In this document: positions 1-8,829 of the stretch, piece after piece
How the letters are laid out: the number at the start of each line of letters is the position of its first letter
Numbering within the stretch: position 1 is the first letter of the stretch
NCBI GenBank assembly: GCA_965223035.1
Contig: OZ244980.1
Location: forward strand, 3,038,001-3,102,000
Direction: 5' to 3'
Length of the DNA: 64,000 nt
Source: CAMDPA01 sp965223035
GTDB taxonomy: Bacteria; Pseudomonadota; Alphaproteobacteria; Rhizobiales; Hyphomicrobiaceae
Made by a program: the position numbers and the translations under genes
The notes under the pieces: model-generated
Seen by the model: the letters and a program-made list of their open reading frames with translations, nothing else
Database searches by the model: none
What the model was told of the DNA's origin: nothing

Positions 1-963
1 GATTTCATCGCCCATCGGCGTCGACGTCCCGTGCGCATTGACATAATCGATGTCACTTGGGGTGATTCCAGCACGCGCCAATGCGGCTCGCATGCAGCGG
101 TAGGCGCCATCGCCGTCCTCGGCCGGCGCGGTGATATGAAAGGCATCACCCGACATGCCATAGCCGATAATCTCGGCATAGATTCGGGCACCACGCGCCC
201 TGGCATGGTCCAACGCTTCCAAAACGACGACACCAGCGCCCTCGCCCATGACAAAACCGTCACGATCCTTGTCATAGGGGCGCGAGGCTTCGGTCGGCCG
301 ATCGTTGAAATTGGTCGACAGCGCACGGCAGGCGGCAAATCCGGCCAGCGCAATCCGACAGATTGGGCTTTCCGCACCGCCAGCGACCATCACCTCAGCG
401 TCCCCCAACGCCACCAGGCGCGCCGCATCGCCGATCGCGTGCGCGCCAGTGGAGCACGCCGTCACCACGGCATGGTTTGGTCCCTTCAATTGATGCCTAA
501 TCGACACATATCCTGATGCCAGGTTGATCAACCGCCCCGGGATGAAAAATGGGCTCACCCGCCGCGGCCCTTTCTCATTGAGCAGCAGCGAGGTTTCAGC
601 GATCCCGTTGAGACCACCGATCCCGGATCCGATCAAAACGCCGGTTGCTTGTTGTTGCTCGGTGGTCTTTGCGGTGAAGCCGGAATCGGCAATCGCCTGA
701 TCCGCCGCAGCCATCGCGTAAACGATGAAGTCGTCGACCTTCCGGCTTTCCTTCGGCTCCATCCAGTCGTCCGGATTGAACCGCCCATCGGCGTCGGCCT
801 CGCGCGGGACGAAGCAGGCGATCTGGCACGAGATGTCATCGACCTCGAACTCGCTCACCCGTCGCGCGCCGCTGTGGCCGGCCAGCAGTCGCGACCAGGA
901 CGTGTCGACACCGCACCCAAGCGGCGTAACGAGACCAAGGCCAGTGACTACGACACGTCGCAT
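1..963 (-). CDS. fabF: Beta-ketoacyl-ACP synthase II, 3' end cut by window edge
   Basis: Elongating condensing enzyme of type II fatty-acid synthesis; it adds malonyl-ACP to acyl-ACP in the cytoplasm. Translating the minus strand from the ATG at 963 gives MRRVVVTGLGLVTPLGCG, the usual KAS II start. The active-site Cys is seen in VVTACSTGAHAIGDA and the first catalytic His in NAHGTSTPMGDE right at the window edge. About 321 of some 420 residues are present; the C-terminus with the second catalytic His lies outside. An in-frame ATG at 975 is an alternative start. It follows acpP by about 125 bp in the same direction, the standard acpP-fabF order. Confidence 0.95.
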   Translation of the reverse strand, partial: MRRVVVTGLGLVTPLGCGVDTSWSRLLAGHSGARRVSEFEVDDISCQIACFVPREADADGRFNPDDWMEPKESRKVDDFIVYAMAAADQAIADSGFTAKTTEQQQATGVLIGSGIGGLNGIAETSLLLNEKGPRRVSPFFIPGRLINLASGYVSIRHQLKGPNHAVVTACSTGAHAIGDAARLVALGDAEVMVAGGAESPICRIALAGFAACRALSTNFNDRPTEASRPYDKDRDGFVMGEGAGVVVLEALDHARARGARIYAEIIGYGMSGDAFHITAPAEDGDGAYRCMRAALARAGITPSDIDYVNAHGTSTPMGDEI

Positions 964-1089
964 TGGAAAAACCATATCAGAGCCGAGCGCCCCCGCTCAC
1001 CGCTCGCACGTTGCCGACGCTCATCGCGCCAGGTTGGGTGTCATCAGCACACCCGCAACCGCAGCACCACTAACCTGGAACCGTTTGGG

Positions 1090-1350
1090 TCAGGCCGCGG
1101 GCTTGCCTGCCGCTGACCCGGAGTTCTTCTCGAGAAACTCGATGGCATTGCCCACCGTCAGAATGTGCTCTGCGGCATCATCGGGGATCTCGCACTTGAA
1201 CTCTTCCTCAAACGCCATGACCAGCTCGACTGTATCCAGACTGTCTGCGCCGAGGTCGTCGATAAACGAAGCATTCTCGGAGACCTTATCGGCCTCCACA
1301 CCCAGGTGTTGGACGACGATCTTTTTCACCCGCTCCGCGATATCGCTCAT
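1090..1350 (-). CDS. acpP: Acyl carrier protein
   Basis: An 86-residue acidic protein starting MSDIAERVKKIV. It carries the phosphopantetheine attachment motif GADSLDTVE, with Ser37 as the acceptor, so it is the carrier of growing acyl chains in fatty-acid synthesis. The start at 1350 is chosen because it gives the family length and has a GAGG ribosome-binding site 8 bases upstream; the open frame continues upstream without resembling ACP. The C-terminal tail (SGSAAGKPAA) is a few residues longer than in E. coli. It lies between fabG (upstream) and fabF (downstream), all on one strand. Confidence 0.96.
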   Translation of the reverse strand: MSDIAERVKKIVVQHLGVEADKVSENASFIDDLGADSLDTVELVMAFEEEFKCEIPDDAAEHILTVGNAIEFLEKNSGSAAGKPAA

Positions 1351-1922
1351 CGAATTGCCTCGTATTTGGTCAAGTTCTCGCAGCACGACCTTCAATTGTC
1401 GCTTGAGACCAACGTCTGAAAGGGCCCTGCTGGCTCTCAGACAAACATGATGTTCCGCTTGATCGCAGTTTCCAATGTCACTGCGCGGCGGATACACTCC
1501 CTTCCCTCTAGGACCGTCCTGGCCCGTCTGGCAAGACCTCATTGCAACATTAACATGGGAATTACTGGTTCGCTCCCCTGCGCTTGCCCCGTGGCGAAGC
1601 CATTCTGAACGCCAATCGGCAAAGTGCAGCGAACCACCCTGGCCCACCTAAACCTCGGACGCAGACCGCCGGACCTCCCACCCTGACAGGCGAAGAGCGT
1701 CGGCTGCTAGCACATTTGCCCGTCCATGACTAGACCACGATCGCGGTCGACGGCAACAATCAAGCGCCAATGTCGCGTTTCGCGCGTGCGATGGCCCTCA
1801 AGGACAACCCCAGCCGGGGCGCTGATCGATTGCCGCGTGAGGGGCCGCGCTGCAGGCCCTGGCCGTCGCAAGGCCTTTGCCCGAAGCGTCCAGCCGGCGG
1901 CTCGACCCTTTTTTCTATTAAT
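1351..1922. other. Intergenic region between fabG and acpP
   Basis: About 570 bases without a convincing gene. It should hold the acpP promoter on the minus strand, but no clear -35/-10 pair stands out by eye. Open frames here have no recognisable protein similarity and are read as chance. Confidence 0.5.
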
Positions 1923-2660
1923 TCAGGGCATTACCATGCCACCATTGACGTGCAGCGTTTGCCCGGTGATGTAGCTCGCCTCCTCGCTGGCAAGGTACAG
2001 CGCCGCCATCGCAATATCATCCGGTTGACCGAAACGGGCGGCGGGAATCATCATCTTGATGGTCTCCACCTGCTTGTCGTTGAGCACGTCGGTCATCGCG
2101 GTTGAAATGAAACCCGGTGCGATGCAGTTGACGGTGATGCCGCGCGCAGCCACCTCGCGACCGATCGATTTGGCCATGCCGGCAAGGCCGGCCTTGGCCG
2201 CTGCGTAGTTGGCCTGTCCCGGATTACCGAACACGCCGGAAATCGAGGTGATGTTGATAATGCGTCCCCATTGCCGCCGCATCATGTTGCGGACCGCGGC
2301 ACGCGACAACGCGAATGCTGCGGTCAAATCGACCGCTAAAACCTCATCCCATTCCTCATCCTTCATCCGCATAAACAGATTGTCTTTGGTCACGCCCGCG
2401 TTATTGACCAGGATGTCCAATGTTCCGACCTTGGCTTCCGCCTCGCCCGCCAATTTGCTGACGGCCGCGCGATCAGCCAGGTTGCACGGCACCACGTGCG
2501 CCCGGTCCCCAAGCTGCGCCGCCAACGCCTCCAGCTTGCCCGCGTTGGTCCCCGAAAGGGCGCAATTGGCCCCGGCACCGTGCAAGCGATGGGCGATGGC
2601 ACCACCAATACCACCTGAGGCCCCCGTTATCAGTGCGCCTTTGCCCGTCAAATCGAACAT
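1923..2660 (-). CDS. fabG: 3-oxoacyl-ACP reductase
   Basis: A 245-residue short-chain dehydrogenase/reductase that reduces 3-oxoacyl-ACP with NADPH. It shows the Rossmann glycine motif TGASGGIG near residue 13, NNAG near residue 87, a catalytic Ser in ITSISG, and the YAAAK pair near residues 150-154. The C-terminus GGMVMP is typical of FabG. It sits between fabD (upstream) and acpP (downstream) on the same strand, separated from fabD by a palindromic repeat. Confidence 0.96.
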   Translation of the reverse strand: MFDLTGKGALITGASGGIGGAIAHRLHGAGANCALSGTNAGKLEALAAQLGDRAHVVPCNLADRAAVSKLAGEAEAKVGTLDILVNNAGVTKDNLFMRMKDEEWDEVLAVDLTAAFALSRAAVRNMMRRQWGRIINITSISGVFGNPGQANYAAAKAGLAGMAKSIGREVAARGITVNCIAPGFISTAMTDVLNDKQVETIKMMIPAARFGQPDDIAMAALYLASEEASYITGQTLHVNGGMVMP

Positions 2661-2751
2661 TTATGAACACTCCTGCTCATCGCGCCGCCCCGGCCTTTGC
2701 CACCTGCCACCTTCGCTCAGGCGATGGCTGCAGCTTAGCCCAGGCCCGCTG

Positions 2752-2905
2752 CTAGATCATCTCGCCTTAAATCGGAACCGCAACGCCGATTCCAATTGCG
2801 CCGGTTCCGATTTAAGGCGCAAAGATGATCGCTCTTAAAGTGTAGAGCAACTTTCTGCCTTTGATCGGGATCGTTCCGATTCCGATCAAAGGCAGGTTGC
2901 TCTAG
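2752..2905. repeat. CTAG-bounded palindromic repeat, two-hairpin copy (copy 1)
   Basis: A 154-bp element starting CTAGATCATC and ending GGTTGCTCTAG. It is built of two stem-loops: the first has arms around TTAAATCGGAACCG / CGGTTCCGATTTAA, the second has arms GATCGG / CCGATC followed by AAAGGCAG. The copy at 21782-21935 has the same length and layout. It fills most of the fabD-fabG gap and could form a terminator-like RNA, though no T-run follows. Confidence 0.9.
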
Positions 2906-3014
2906 CACCAATCCCGCCGCATACCGTCTGCAAACGGGGCCGTCCGCATTGCCCGCCCTCATCTCCAGCCCGCGCGCGCCCAGCCAATTGCGTCAGCCGC
3001 CGCGGCCGCGGACC

Positions 3015-3968
3015 TCATGCGCCCAGAGTATGGCCAGCCGTTATGTCATCCGGCTCGCCGATGGCGTGCGCAGCGCAATCAGGAGCGATGCGCTTGACCA
3101 GGCCCGACAGCACCTTGCCCGCTCCGATTTCGTAAAAGTCTGCAACCCCGTCGGCGACCATTCGTTCAACGCTTTCTCTCCATCGTACCGTGCTCGTGAC
3201 CTGCTGAACCAAGTGCTGTCGAATCTCGTCTGGATCGCTGATCGGCGCCGCGCGCACGTTGCAGACCACCGGCACCACCGGGGCCTGCATCTCCACCTGG
3301 CCGAGCGCCTCCGCCATCGCTTCTGCGGCCGGTTGCATCAAAGAACAGTGAAATGGGGCGCTGACCGGTAACGGCACCGCACGTCGCACGCCGTGTCGTT
3401 TGCCAACCTCGGTGACCCGATCGAGGGCGCTCTTGTGTCCGGACAAAACCACCTGGGTCGGCTCGTTGTCGTTGGCGATCTGGCATACCTCGCCTTGCGC
3501 CGCTTCCTCGGCCACCTTGCGTGCCACATCCAAGCCAACCCCCAACAGTGCAGCCATGCCACCCTGTCCGACCGGCACCGCAGCCTGCATCGCCAAGCCC
3601 CGCGTGCGCAGCAAGCGGGCGGCATCCGCGATCGAGAACGTTCCAGCCGCCGCCAGCGCCGAGTATTCGCCTAACGAATGACCTGCGACATATTTCACCT
3701 TGTCGGCCAACACCAAACCGCACTCGGCTTCCAGCACGCGCAGAGCGGCGATCGACGTCGCCATCAGCGCCGGTTGCGCGTTTTCCGTCAAGGTGAGTGT
3801 CTGTTTCGGACCCTGCCACATGATGCGGGACAAATCGATGCCAAGGGCTGCATCAACCTCCTCAAACACCTGACGGGCGGCGGGATAGGCTTGCGCCAAC
3901 GCCGCCCCCATGCCGACAGTCTGGCTGCCTTGACCGGGAAACAACAACGCGATGGCCATGGTGGTCAC
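3015..3968 (-). CDS. fabD: Malonyl-CoA:ACP malonyltransferase
   Basis: Transfers malonyl from CoA to ACP, the feeding step of fatty-acid synthesis. The 317 residues show the N-terminal FPGQGSQ motif, the nucleophile elbow GHSLGEY (near residue 95) and the catalytic His in VSAPFHCSLM. The GAGKVLSGLVKRI end is typical. An in-frame ATG three codons downstream (MAIALLFPG) may be the true start. It is the first gene of the fabD-fabG-acpP-fabF run. Confidence 0.95.
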   Translation of the reverse strand: MTTMAIALLFPGQGSQTVGMGAALAQAYPAARQVFEEVDAALGIDLSRIMWQGPKQTLTLTENAQPALMATSIAALRVLEAECGLVLADKVKYVAGHSLGEYSALAAAGTFSIADAARLLRTRGLAMQAAVPVGQGGMAALLGVGLDVARKVAEEAAQGEVCQIANDNEPTQVVLSGHKSALDRVTEVGKRHGVRRAVPLPVSAPFHCSLMQPAAEAMAEALGQVEMQAPVVPVVCNVRAAPISDPDEIRQHLVQQVTSTVRWRESVERMVADGVADFYEIGAGKVLSGLVKRIAPDCAAHAIGEPDDITAGHTLGA

Positions 3969-4502
3969 CTAGTGGATTGTTTTTGGAACGGGGTCATCTT
4001 GGACAACAGCGTTTCTTTAGGCAGCAGGCACCCCGGCGTCGAGTCAATTCAAGACTCGCGCTGCACCGGCTGATCGCACCGATCGAAACAGCGTTTGCGG
4101 ACGAGCGATGTTTGCCGATGACGGTTGCGGTGCTTTCGACCGATCGCTGCGCCAGCTCGACCCCGCCAGCCAGGCGATTGTTTCCCCTTAAGCGGAAGCG
4201 CTTTGCAGACCCGCCCACTCGTCCGATCGCCGAATGCCACGATGGTGTTGGTGGCCGGGCGGGGGAGATGCTGGTTCCAGCCAACACTGAAGCGCTCCAG
4301 GACCCTGTTCACATAACCCAGCACCCTGTTCACATAAGTATGTGTGTCATATATGCAGTGCTCAAACTGTCCATTTTTCTATTGATCATATTAAAGATTG
4401 TCTGAACAGACATGAAAGACGTATTGCTGAAGCGTAGCATCGCTGACCTGCCCGCCCACGGCGGCGCAATCCACCGATCACGCGTTCACAAGGAGCAGCC
4501 CC
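3969..4502. promoter_or_regulatory. Divergent intergenic region with direct repeat and hyphenated palindrome
   Basis: Lies between fabD (leftward) and the outer membrane protein gene (rightward). A 15-bp direct repeat ACCCTGTTCACATAA occurs at 4302-4316 and 4323-4337, that is 21 bp apart or two helical turns. A TGTCTG-AA-CAGACA inverted repeat sits at 4399-4412. Both are plausible regulator binding sites for the omp promoter; no regulator is identified. Confidence 0.45.
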
Positions 4503-5345
4503 ATGCTCAAGGCGACTTCCACGCTATTACCACTCATTGCAGCCGGCGGACTGGCCTTGACGGCCCCAGCGGCGTTGGCATCGAGCCCCTCGCCTCCCGC
4601 CCCGCAGCCGATCACCGAGTTTGACTGGCGTGGATTTTATGCTGGCGGCAGCTTCGGCGGCATGCACATCGATGCCGGGGCGGCACAGATCTCGCCAACC
4701 AAACCCATTCACAAGAGCGTCAAAGCGATCTATCGCGGGCAGCTTACGGATCGGCTCAGTGCCGATGGCAATCACGTGGTCGCCGGGCTGCAGATCGGCT
4801 ACAATTGGCGGGCGGACATATTTTTATTCGGCCTGGAGGCGGATTTTCAAGGCTCGACTGCCGCCGCCAAGAAATCGAAAACGCAATCCTATCGGGTCCA
4901 GAAGAACAGTGTACGGACCGAACAGCATTATCGTGCACGCATGAATTGGTTCGCCACCATCCGGGCGCGGCTAGGCGTGCTCATCACCCCCTCCATTATG
5001 GCTTACCTCACTGGCGGTTACGCTTACGCTGATGTGGACCGCAGCTATGGTGTTGTCACCCACCAATCCCGTCGCCGCACCAGCAACATGTGGCAGGGAA
5101 CCGGTAAAACGTCTCACGGTGAACACGGCTGGGTCGCCGGCGCCGGCTTGGAATGGGCGATGGGCCCACGCCTCAGCGTTGGTGTTGAATACCTCTACAT
5201 GCAGCTAGACAACGAGAAATCGTTCCAGACCACGGAGCATTCGCCCCTTTGCAAGACGGGCCGTCGCAATCGCTGCGCACGCAGCATCCGCAGTGAGGAC
5301 CTGGAAAGCCACATCGGACGGGTCAAGGTCAACTACAAGTTTTGA
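4503..5345 (+). CDS. Outer membrane beta-barrel protein, Omp25/Omp31-like
   Basis: 280 residues. Residues 1-26 form a Sec signal peptide ending in ALAS. The mature start FDWRGFYAGGSFGG matches the first strand of Rhizobiales Omp25/Omp31 porin-like proteins. Alternating strands, a GxGLEWA turn and a C-terminal strand ending in aromatic F (VKVNYKF) indicate an eight-stranded barrel inserted by the Bam machinery. An AAGGAG ribosome-binding site precedes the ATG. A Cys pair in a surface loop near the end (PLCKTGRRNRCARS) could form a disulfide. Exact function is not known; structural or porin roles are usual for the family. Confidence 0.85.
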   Translation: MLKATSTLLPLIAAGGLALTAPAALASSPSPPAPQPITEFDWRGFYAGGSFGGMHIDAGAAQISPTKPIHKSVKAIYRGQLTDRLSADGNHVVAGLQIGYNWRADIFLFGLEADFQGSTAAAKKSKTQSYRVQKNSVRTEQHYRARMNWFATIRARLGVLITPSIMAYLTGGYAYADVDRSYGVVTHQSRRRTSNMWQGTGKTSHGEHGWVAGAGLEWAMGPRLSVGVEYLYMQLDNEKSFQTTEHSPLCKTGRRNRCARSIRSEDLESHIGRVKVNYKF

Positions 5346-5488
5346 CGTTTGCGACATCCCCGTGCGCAAAAAGCTCATTCAATAAGTTCGCCACGGACGG
5401 CTTCAGTTTGCCATCGACGCCAAGTGCGGCGGAGGCTCCGCCGAAGATCGCGCACAACGGTTCAGCGCCCGCCCACCCGTTGCAATCC

Positions 5489-5552
5489 CTAGATCATCGC
5501 GCCTTAAATCGGTACCGCAAAGCCGGTTCCGATTTAAGGCAGGTTGCTCTAA
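5489..5552. repeat. CTAG palindromic repeat, short chimeric copy (copy 2)
   Basis: Starts CTAGATCATCGCG like unit A and ends GGCAGGTTGCTCTA like unit B, with one central hairpin (AAATCGG..CCGATTT). It looks like the 154-bp form with the middle removed. The last base of the terminal CTAG is changed. It ends 5 bases before the stop of cobM, between convergent genes. Confidence 0.85.
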
Positions 5553-5556
5553 AGTC

Positions 5557-6321
5557 TTACTGCGACAGCCCTCGGAAGCGTCGCAGATAGCCAGCATCGT
5601 AGAGCGCACTGTCGCGAAAATCGGTGGCTGCGAGGGCCGGGCCAATGAGGATCAGGCCGGTTCGCGCCATCGGCCCCGTCGCCGAGACCTGCTCGCCGAT
5701 GGTGGCCAACGTCGCCCGCACCACCCGCTCGTCCGGCCAGCTGGCTCGATACACCACCGCGACCGGACACGCCGCGCCGTAATGGGGCTGGGCCTCGGCG
5801 ATCACCCAATCAAGGCGGTGGATCGAGAGGTGGACGACCAGTGTCGCCCCGGTCGCCGCGAATGCTGCTAAAGCCTCGCTGTCCGGCATTTTTGACGCCC
5901 GACCCGGAGTACGCGTCAGCACCACCGATTGGGCGACCTCCGGGATCGTCAGCTCACGCTGCAATGCTGCCGAAGCGGCCGCGAAGGACGGCACACCCGG
6001 CGTGAGCGTGTAGGGGATGGCGAGCGCATCAAGCCGTCGCAGCTGCTCGGCCAGCGCGCTCCACACCGAAAGGTCGCCGGAATGAAGGCGCGCGACGTCC
6101 AGCCCGCGCGCCGTCGCTGTGACGAAGTGCTCGACGATCTGATCCAGCGATAGCGCCGCCGTATCTACGATTTGAGCGTCCTGCGGGCAAAATGCGAGCA
6201 GAGCCGGTGCGACCAACGATCCCGCATAAAGGCAGACCGGACAGCGGGCGATGAGATCCCGTCCCCGCACCGTGATGAGGTCCGCAGCCCCCGGCCCAGC
6301 ACCGATAAAATGGATCGTCAC
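5557..6321 (-). CDS. cobM: Precorrin-4 C11-methyltransferase
   Basis: SAM-dependent methylation of precorrin-4 at C11 in the aerobic B12 pathway. The 254-residue protein starts MTIHFIGAGPGAADLITVRG, the first SAM-binding loop of tetrapyrrole methylases. It contains the CobM/CbiF hallmark VCLYAGSLV, then LHSGDLSVW and the TPGVPSFAAASA loop. It is the last gene of the cobL-cobE-cobM run, 39 bp after cobE. Confidence 0.95.
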   Translation of the reverse strand: MTIHFIGAGPGAADLITVRGRDLIARCPVCLYAGSLVAPALLAFCPQDAQIVDTAALSLDQIVEHFVTATARGLDVARLHSGDLSVWSALAEQLRRLDALAIPYTLTPGVPSFAAASAALQRELTIPEVAQSVVLTRTPGRASKMPDSEALAAFAATGATLVVHLSIHRLDWVIAEAQPHYGAACPVAVVYRASWPDERVVRATLATIGEQVSATGPMARTGLILIGPALAATDFRDSALYDAGYLRRFRGLSQ

Positions 6322-6360
6322 AATGGTCTCTTACCATCAAGCGAAGCCCGCGATCACCGA

Positions 6361-6801
6361 TCATCGGCGATCTTCGCGCTTCGAGCAAACGTGCGGCGCG
6401 GGCTCAGGCGCCCCAACGGCAAGCGCGCAGGTCACGCCGTCGACCGCCACACGCGGACCCATCAGCCGCCCAGACCCACCAACGGCGGCCAGCGCCGCCG
6501 TCTCGGCCACGGATGGCAACCCGGTGATCGCCATCACCCGGGGGGAATGAGTTCGTGACCGATCGGCGGCGACCTGCATTTCTTTAAGCGTGGTCACGAC
6601 CAGCGGTAACCCAAGCGCCTGCGCCAACCCCCGGATCCCCACCTCGTTAGCCTTGGTTGGTGCGGTCGCGATCGCCGCCAGCTGCGCGCGGCTGGCACGG
6701 CATTCCCGCAACGCCAGCGCAAGCGCCGCGTCGACGGCCTCCACCGAAACACCGGCACGGCAACCAAAGCCGGCAACCATCATGACTTTGTCATCCGCCA
6801 T
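6361..6801 (-). CDS. cobE: CobE, CbiG C-terminal-like cobalamin protein
   Basis: 146 residues from the ATG at 6801, overlapping the end of cobL by 22 bp. Residues 9-12 (VAGFGCRAG) and the ATAPTKANEVGIRGLA segment are typical of the CobE / CbiG C-terminal fold. CobE is required for full cobalamin synthesis in the aerobic pathway, but its reaction is not settled. The longer open frame reaching 7188 overlaps cobL and is not used. The position between cobL and cobM supports the call. Confidence 0.88.
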   Translation of the reverse strand: MADDKVMMVAGFGCRAGVSVEAVDAALALALRECRASRAQLAAIATAPTKANEVGIRGLAQALGLPLVVTTLKEMQVAADRSRTHSPRVMAITGLPSVAETAALAAVGGSGRLMGPRVAVDGVTCALAVGAPEPAPHVCSKREDRR

Positions 6802-8009
6802 TGGGTGACCGGCATGGCCGGACGCCAGCCCCGCCGGCTGCCAACGGGCTCGGCGCGGCTCACCGCGTGCCGCACCAGTTCGCCGCTGTGTCGCGCGAAC
6901 AGCGTCGCGAGATAGGCCTCGCTGTCCACCGTCACGGCGTTGGCCACCAGCCTGCCGCCCGGCGCAAGCGCCGACCATGCGGCCTCGAACACACCCCCGC
7001 TCATCAACCCGCCGCCGATGAAGATGGCGTCGGGCTGCGGCAGGTCCCGCAGGGCCTCCGGCGCTGCGCCGGTCACAACCCGCAACTCCGGCGTGCCCAG
7101 CCCAACCGCGTTGCGCGCGGCACGGGCCGCACGTGCTGGATCCCGTTCGATGCCGATCGCGCGCAGCGATGTATCGCGCAACAACCATTCAATCGCGATC
7201 GACCCAGCGCCGGTGCCGATATCCCACAATAGCTGGCCCCGGCGCGGCGCCAGCGCGGACAATGTGAGGACCCGGATGTCCCGCTTGGTCAATTGTCCGT
7301 CATGCTCGAAGGCCAGATCGTCAAGCCCCGGCGTCAAGGGCAAAAAGCGATGGTCTCCATCCCCCTCGACCGTGATCGCCAGCGTATTGAGCGGGTCGAT
7401 CTCGGGGCAATCGAACGCGCCGGCCGTCGTCCCGCGAACCCGCTCGCGCGGACCACCCATCGCCTCCAGCACCACCATCTGCGAGGCTCCCATGCCGTTG
7501 TCGGCCAGCAACCGAGCCACCTTTGCCGGCGTGTGGCCGTCCCATGACAGTGCCAGGATGCGGGCGCCGGGTTGTAGATGGCGCATCAAACCTTCCAGCG
7601 GGCGCCCGTGCAATGTTATCATCGCCACATCCTGCAACGCCCATCCCAGGCGTGCGGCGGCAAGACTGAACGCTGAGGCCTGTGGCAGGCAGACAAAGGC
7701 GTCATGGCCAAACCGTTCGGCGATCAGCTTGCCGATACCGAAATGGAACGGGTCACCGCTGGCGATGATCGCCACCTGCCGCCCGCGATAGCTTTCGATC
7801 GTCGCCAACGCATCCGTCAACGGGCGCGGCCAAGCCAACCGTCGCCCGCTGATCAGCTCGCCTGCCAGCTGCAAGTGGCGCGCGCCCCCTACCACCAACT
7901 CGGCATTGGCGATCAGCAGGCTGGCGGTCGGACTAAGGCCGTCGGTACCGTCCTCACCCAAACCGATGATTGACAACCAACGGCCCGGCCTATCTGGTGC
8001 TGCATTCAT
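6780..8009 (-). CDS. cobL: Precorrin-6Y C5,15-methyltransferase (decarboxylating)
   Basis: Bifunctional enzyme that methylates C5 and C15 and decarboxylates the C12 side chain of precorrin-6Y. Two SAM domains are visible: an N-terminal tetrapyrrole methylase half with IASGDPFHFGIG, and a C-terminal Rossmann methyltransferase with WDIGTGAGSIAIEW. The start at 8009 (MNAAPDRPGRW) is preferred because the next in-frame ATG, at 8042, would overlap the divergent cobK start. About 409 residues, the usual CobL length. It is head-to-head with cobK, leaving only about 20 bp between start codons. Confidence 0.93.
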   Translation of the reverse strand: MNAAPDRPGRWLSIIGLGEDGTDGLSPTASLLIANAELVVGGARHLQLAGELISGRRLAWPRPLTDALATIESYRGRQVAIIASGDPFHFGIGKLIAERFGHDAFVCLPQASAFSLAAARLGWALQDVAMITLHGRPLEGLMRHLQPGARILALSWDGHTPAKVARLLADNGMGASQMVVLEAMGGPRERVRGTTAGAFDCPEIDPLNTLAITVEGDGDHRFLPLTPGLDDLAFEHDGQLTKRDIRVLTLSALAPRRGQLLWDIGTGAGSIAIEWLLRDTSLRAIGIERDPARAARAARNAVGLGTPELRVVTGAAPEALRDLPQPDAIFIGGGLMSGGVFEAAWSALAPGGRLVANAVTVDSEAYLATLFARHSGELVRHAVSRAEPVGSRRGWRPAMPVTQWRMTKS

Positions 8010-8028
8010 GCCTTCGACCGGATACCCC

Positions 8029-8829
8029 ATGCGCGCGCTCATCCTAGGAGGAACAACGGAGGCCTCGCAACTGGCAGCGCTGCTGGCCGAGCAGATGGTC
8101 GCGGATCGGCGGTTCTCGGCGATCCTGTCCTACGCCGGTCGGACCCGATCGCCGCGCCCGCCGCCGATCCCATACCGCGTGGGCGGCTTCGGCGGCAGCT
8201 GCGGCCTGACGCGTTGGCTGAGGGATCAACAGATCACGGCGATCATCGACGCCACCCATCCCTATGCAGTGCAAATCTCCGCCAACGCCATAAAAGCCGC
8301 GCGCGCCACCGGCATCCCGATCACCAGTTTGGTCCGGTCGCCATGGCGTCGCCACCCCGATGACCAGTGGCATGAGGTCGCCACGACGGCGGCTGCCGCC
8401 TCGGCTATCGGGCAAACGCCGCGACGGGTGTTCCTCGCCGTGGGCCGACTCGAGCTGAGCGCATTTGCCCAGGCGCCGCAACACCATTACCTGGCGCGCA
8501 CGATCGATCCGATCGACGGACAGATCGTACCGCCAAGGATCCACCACATCGCCCAGCGCGGACCCTTTGATGTGGATGCAGAGACGTCCTTGCTGGCGGC
8601 GCACGCGATCGAGGTAATGGTCTGCAAAAATGCGGGGGGCACCGCCAGTTACCCCAAAATCGTAGCTGCGCGACAGCTTGCGCTTCCGGTTGTGATGGTG
8701 CGGCGGCCGCGCAAACCAACGACACAGCCGCTGTTGAGTGCCACGGCGGCGGTGGATTGGCTGATGACCGTAAATCCCCAGGCCGCGGCGGCGAAGCCCG
8801 ATCACGGTCACTCCGCGCGCGGCGTGTAA
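8029..8829 (+). CDS. cobK: Precorrin-6A reductase
   Basis: NADPH-dependent reduction of the precorrin-6A macrocycle. 266 residues starting MRALILGGTTEASQLA, the nucleotide-binding start of CobK/CbiJ. DATHPYAVQISANA and the C-terminal VCKNAGG..YPKIVAAR are family motifs. It is the only plus-strand gene in the cobN-to-cobM block. Its 3' end overlaps the 3' end of cobJ by 22 bp, and its 5' end nearly touches that of cobL, so any minus-strand transcript running from cobJ to cobL is antisense to it. Confidence 0.93.
   Translation: MRALILGGTTEASQLAALLAEQMVADRRFSAILSYAGRTRSPRPPPIPYRVGGFGGSCGLTRWLRDQQITAIIDATHPYAVQISANAIKAARATGIPITSLVRSPWRRHPDDQWHEVATTAAAASAIGQTPRRVFLAVGRLELSAFAQAPQHHYLARTIDPIDGQIVPPRIHHIAQRGPFDVDAETSLLAAHAIEVMVCKNAGGTASYPKIVAARQLALPVVMVRRPRKPTTQPLLSATAAVDWLMTVNPQAAAAKPDHGHSARGV

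Noticed and set aside
649..1450. Plus-strand open frames of 155 and 241 codons over fabF and acpP
   Set aside because: They are antisense to clear fabF and acpP coding sequence with intact motifs and have no similarity of their own.
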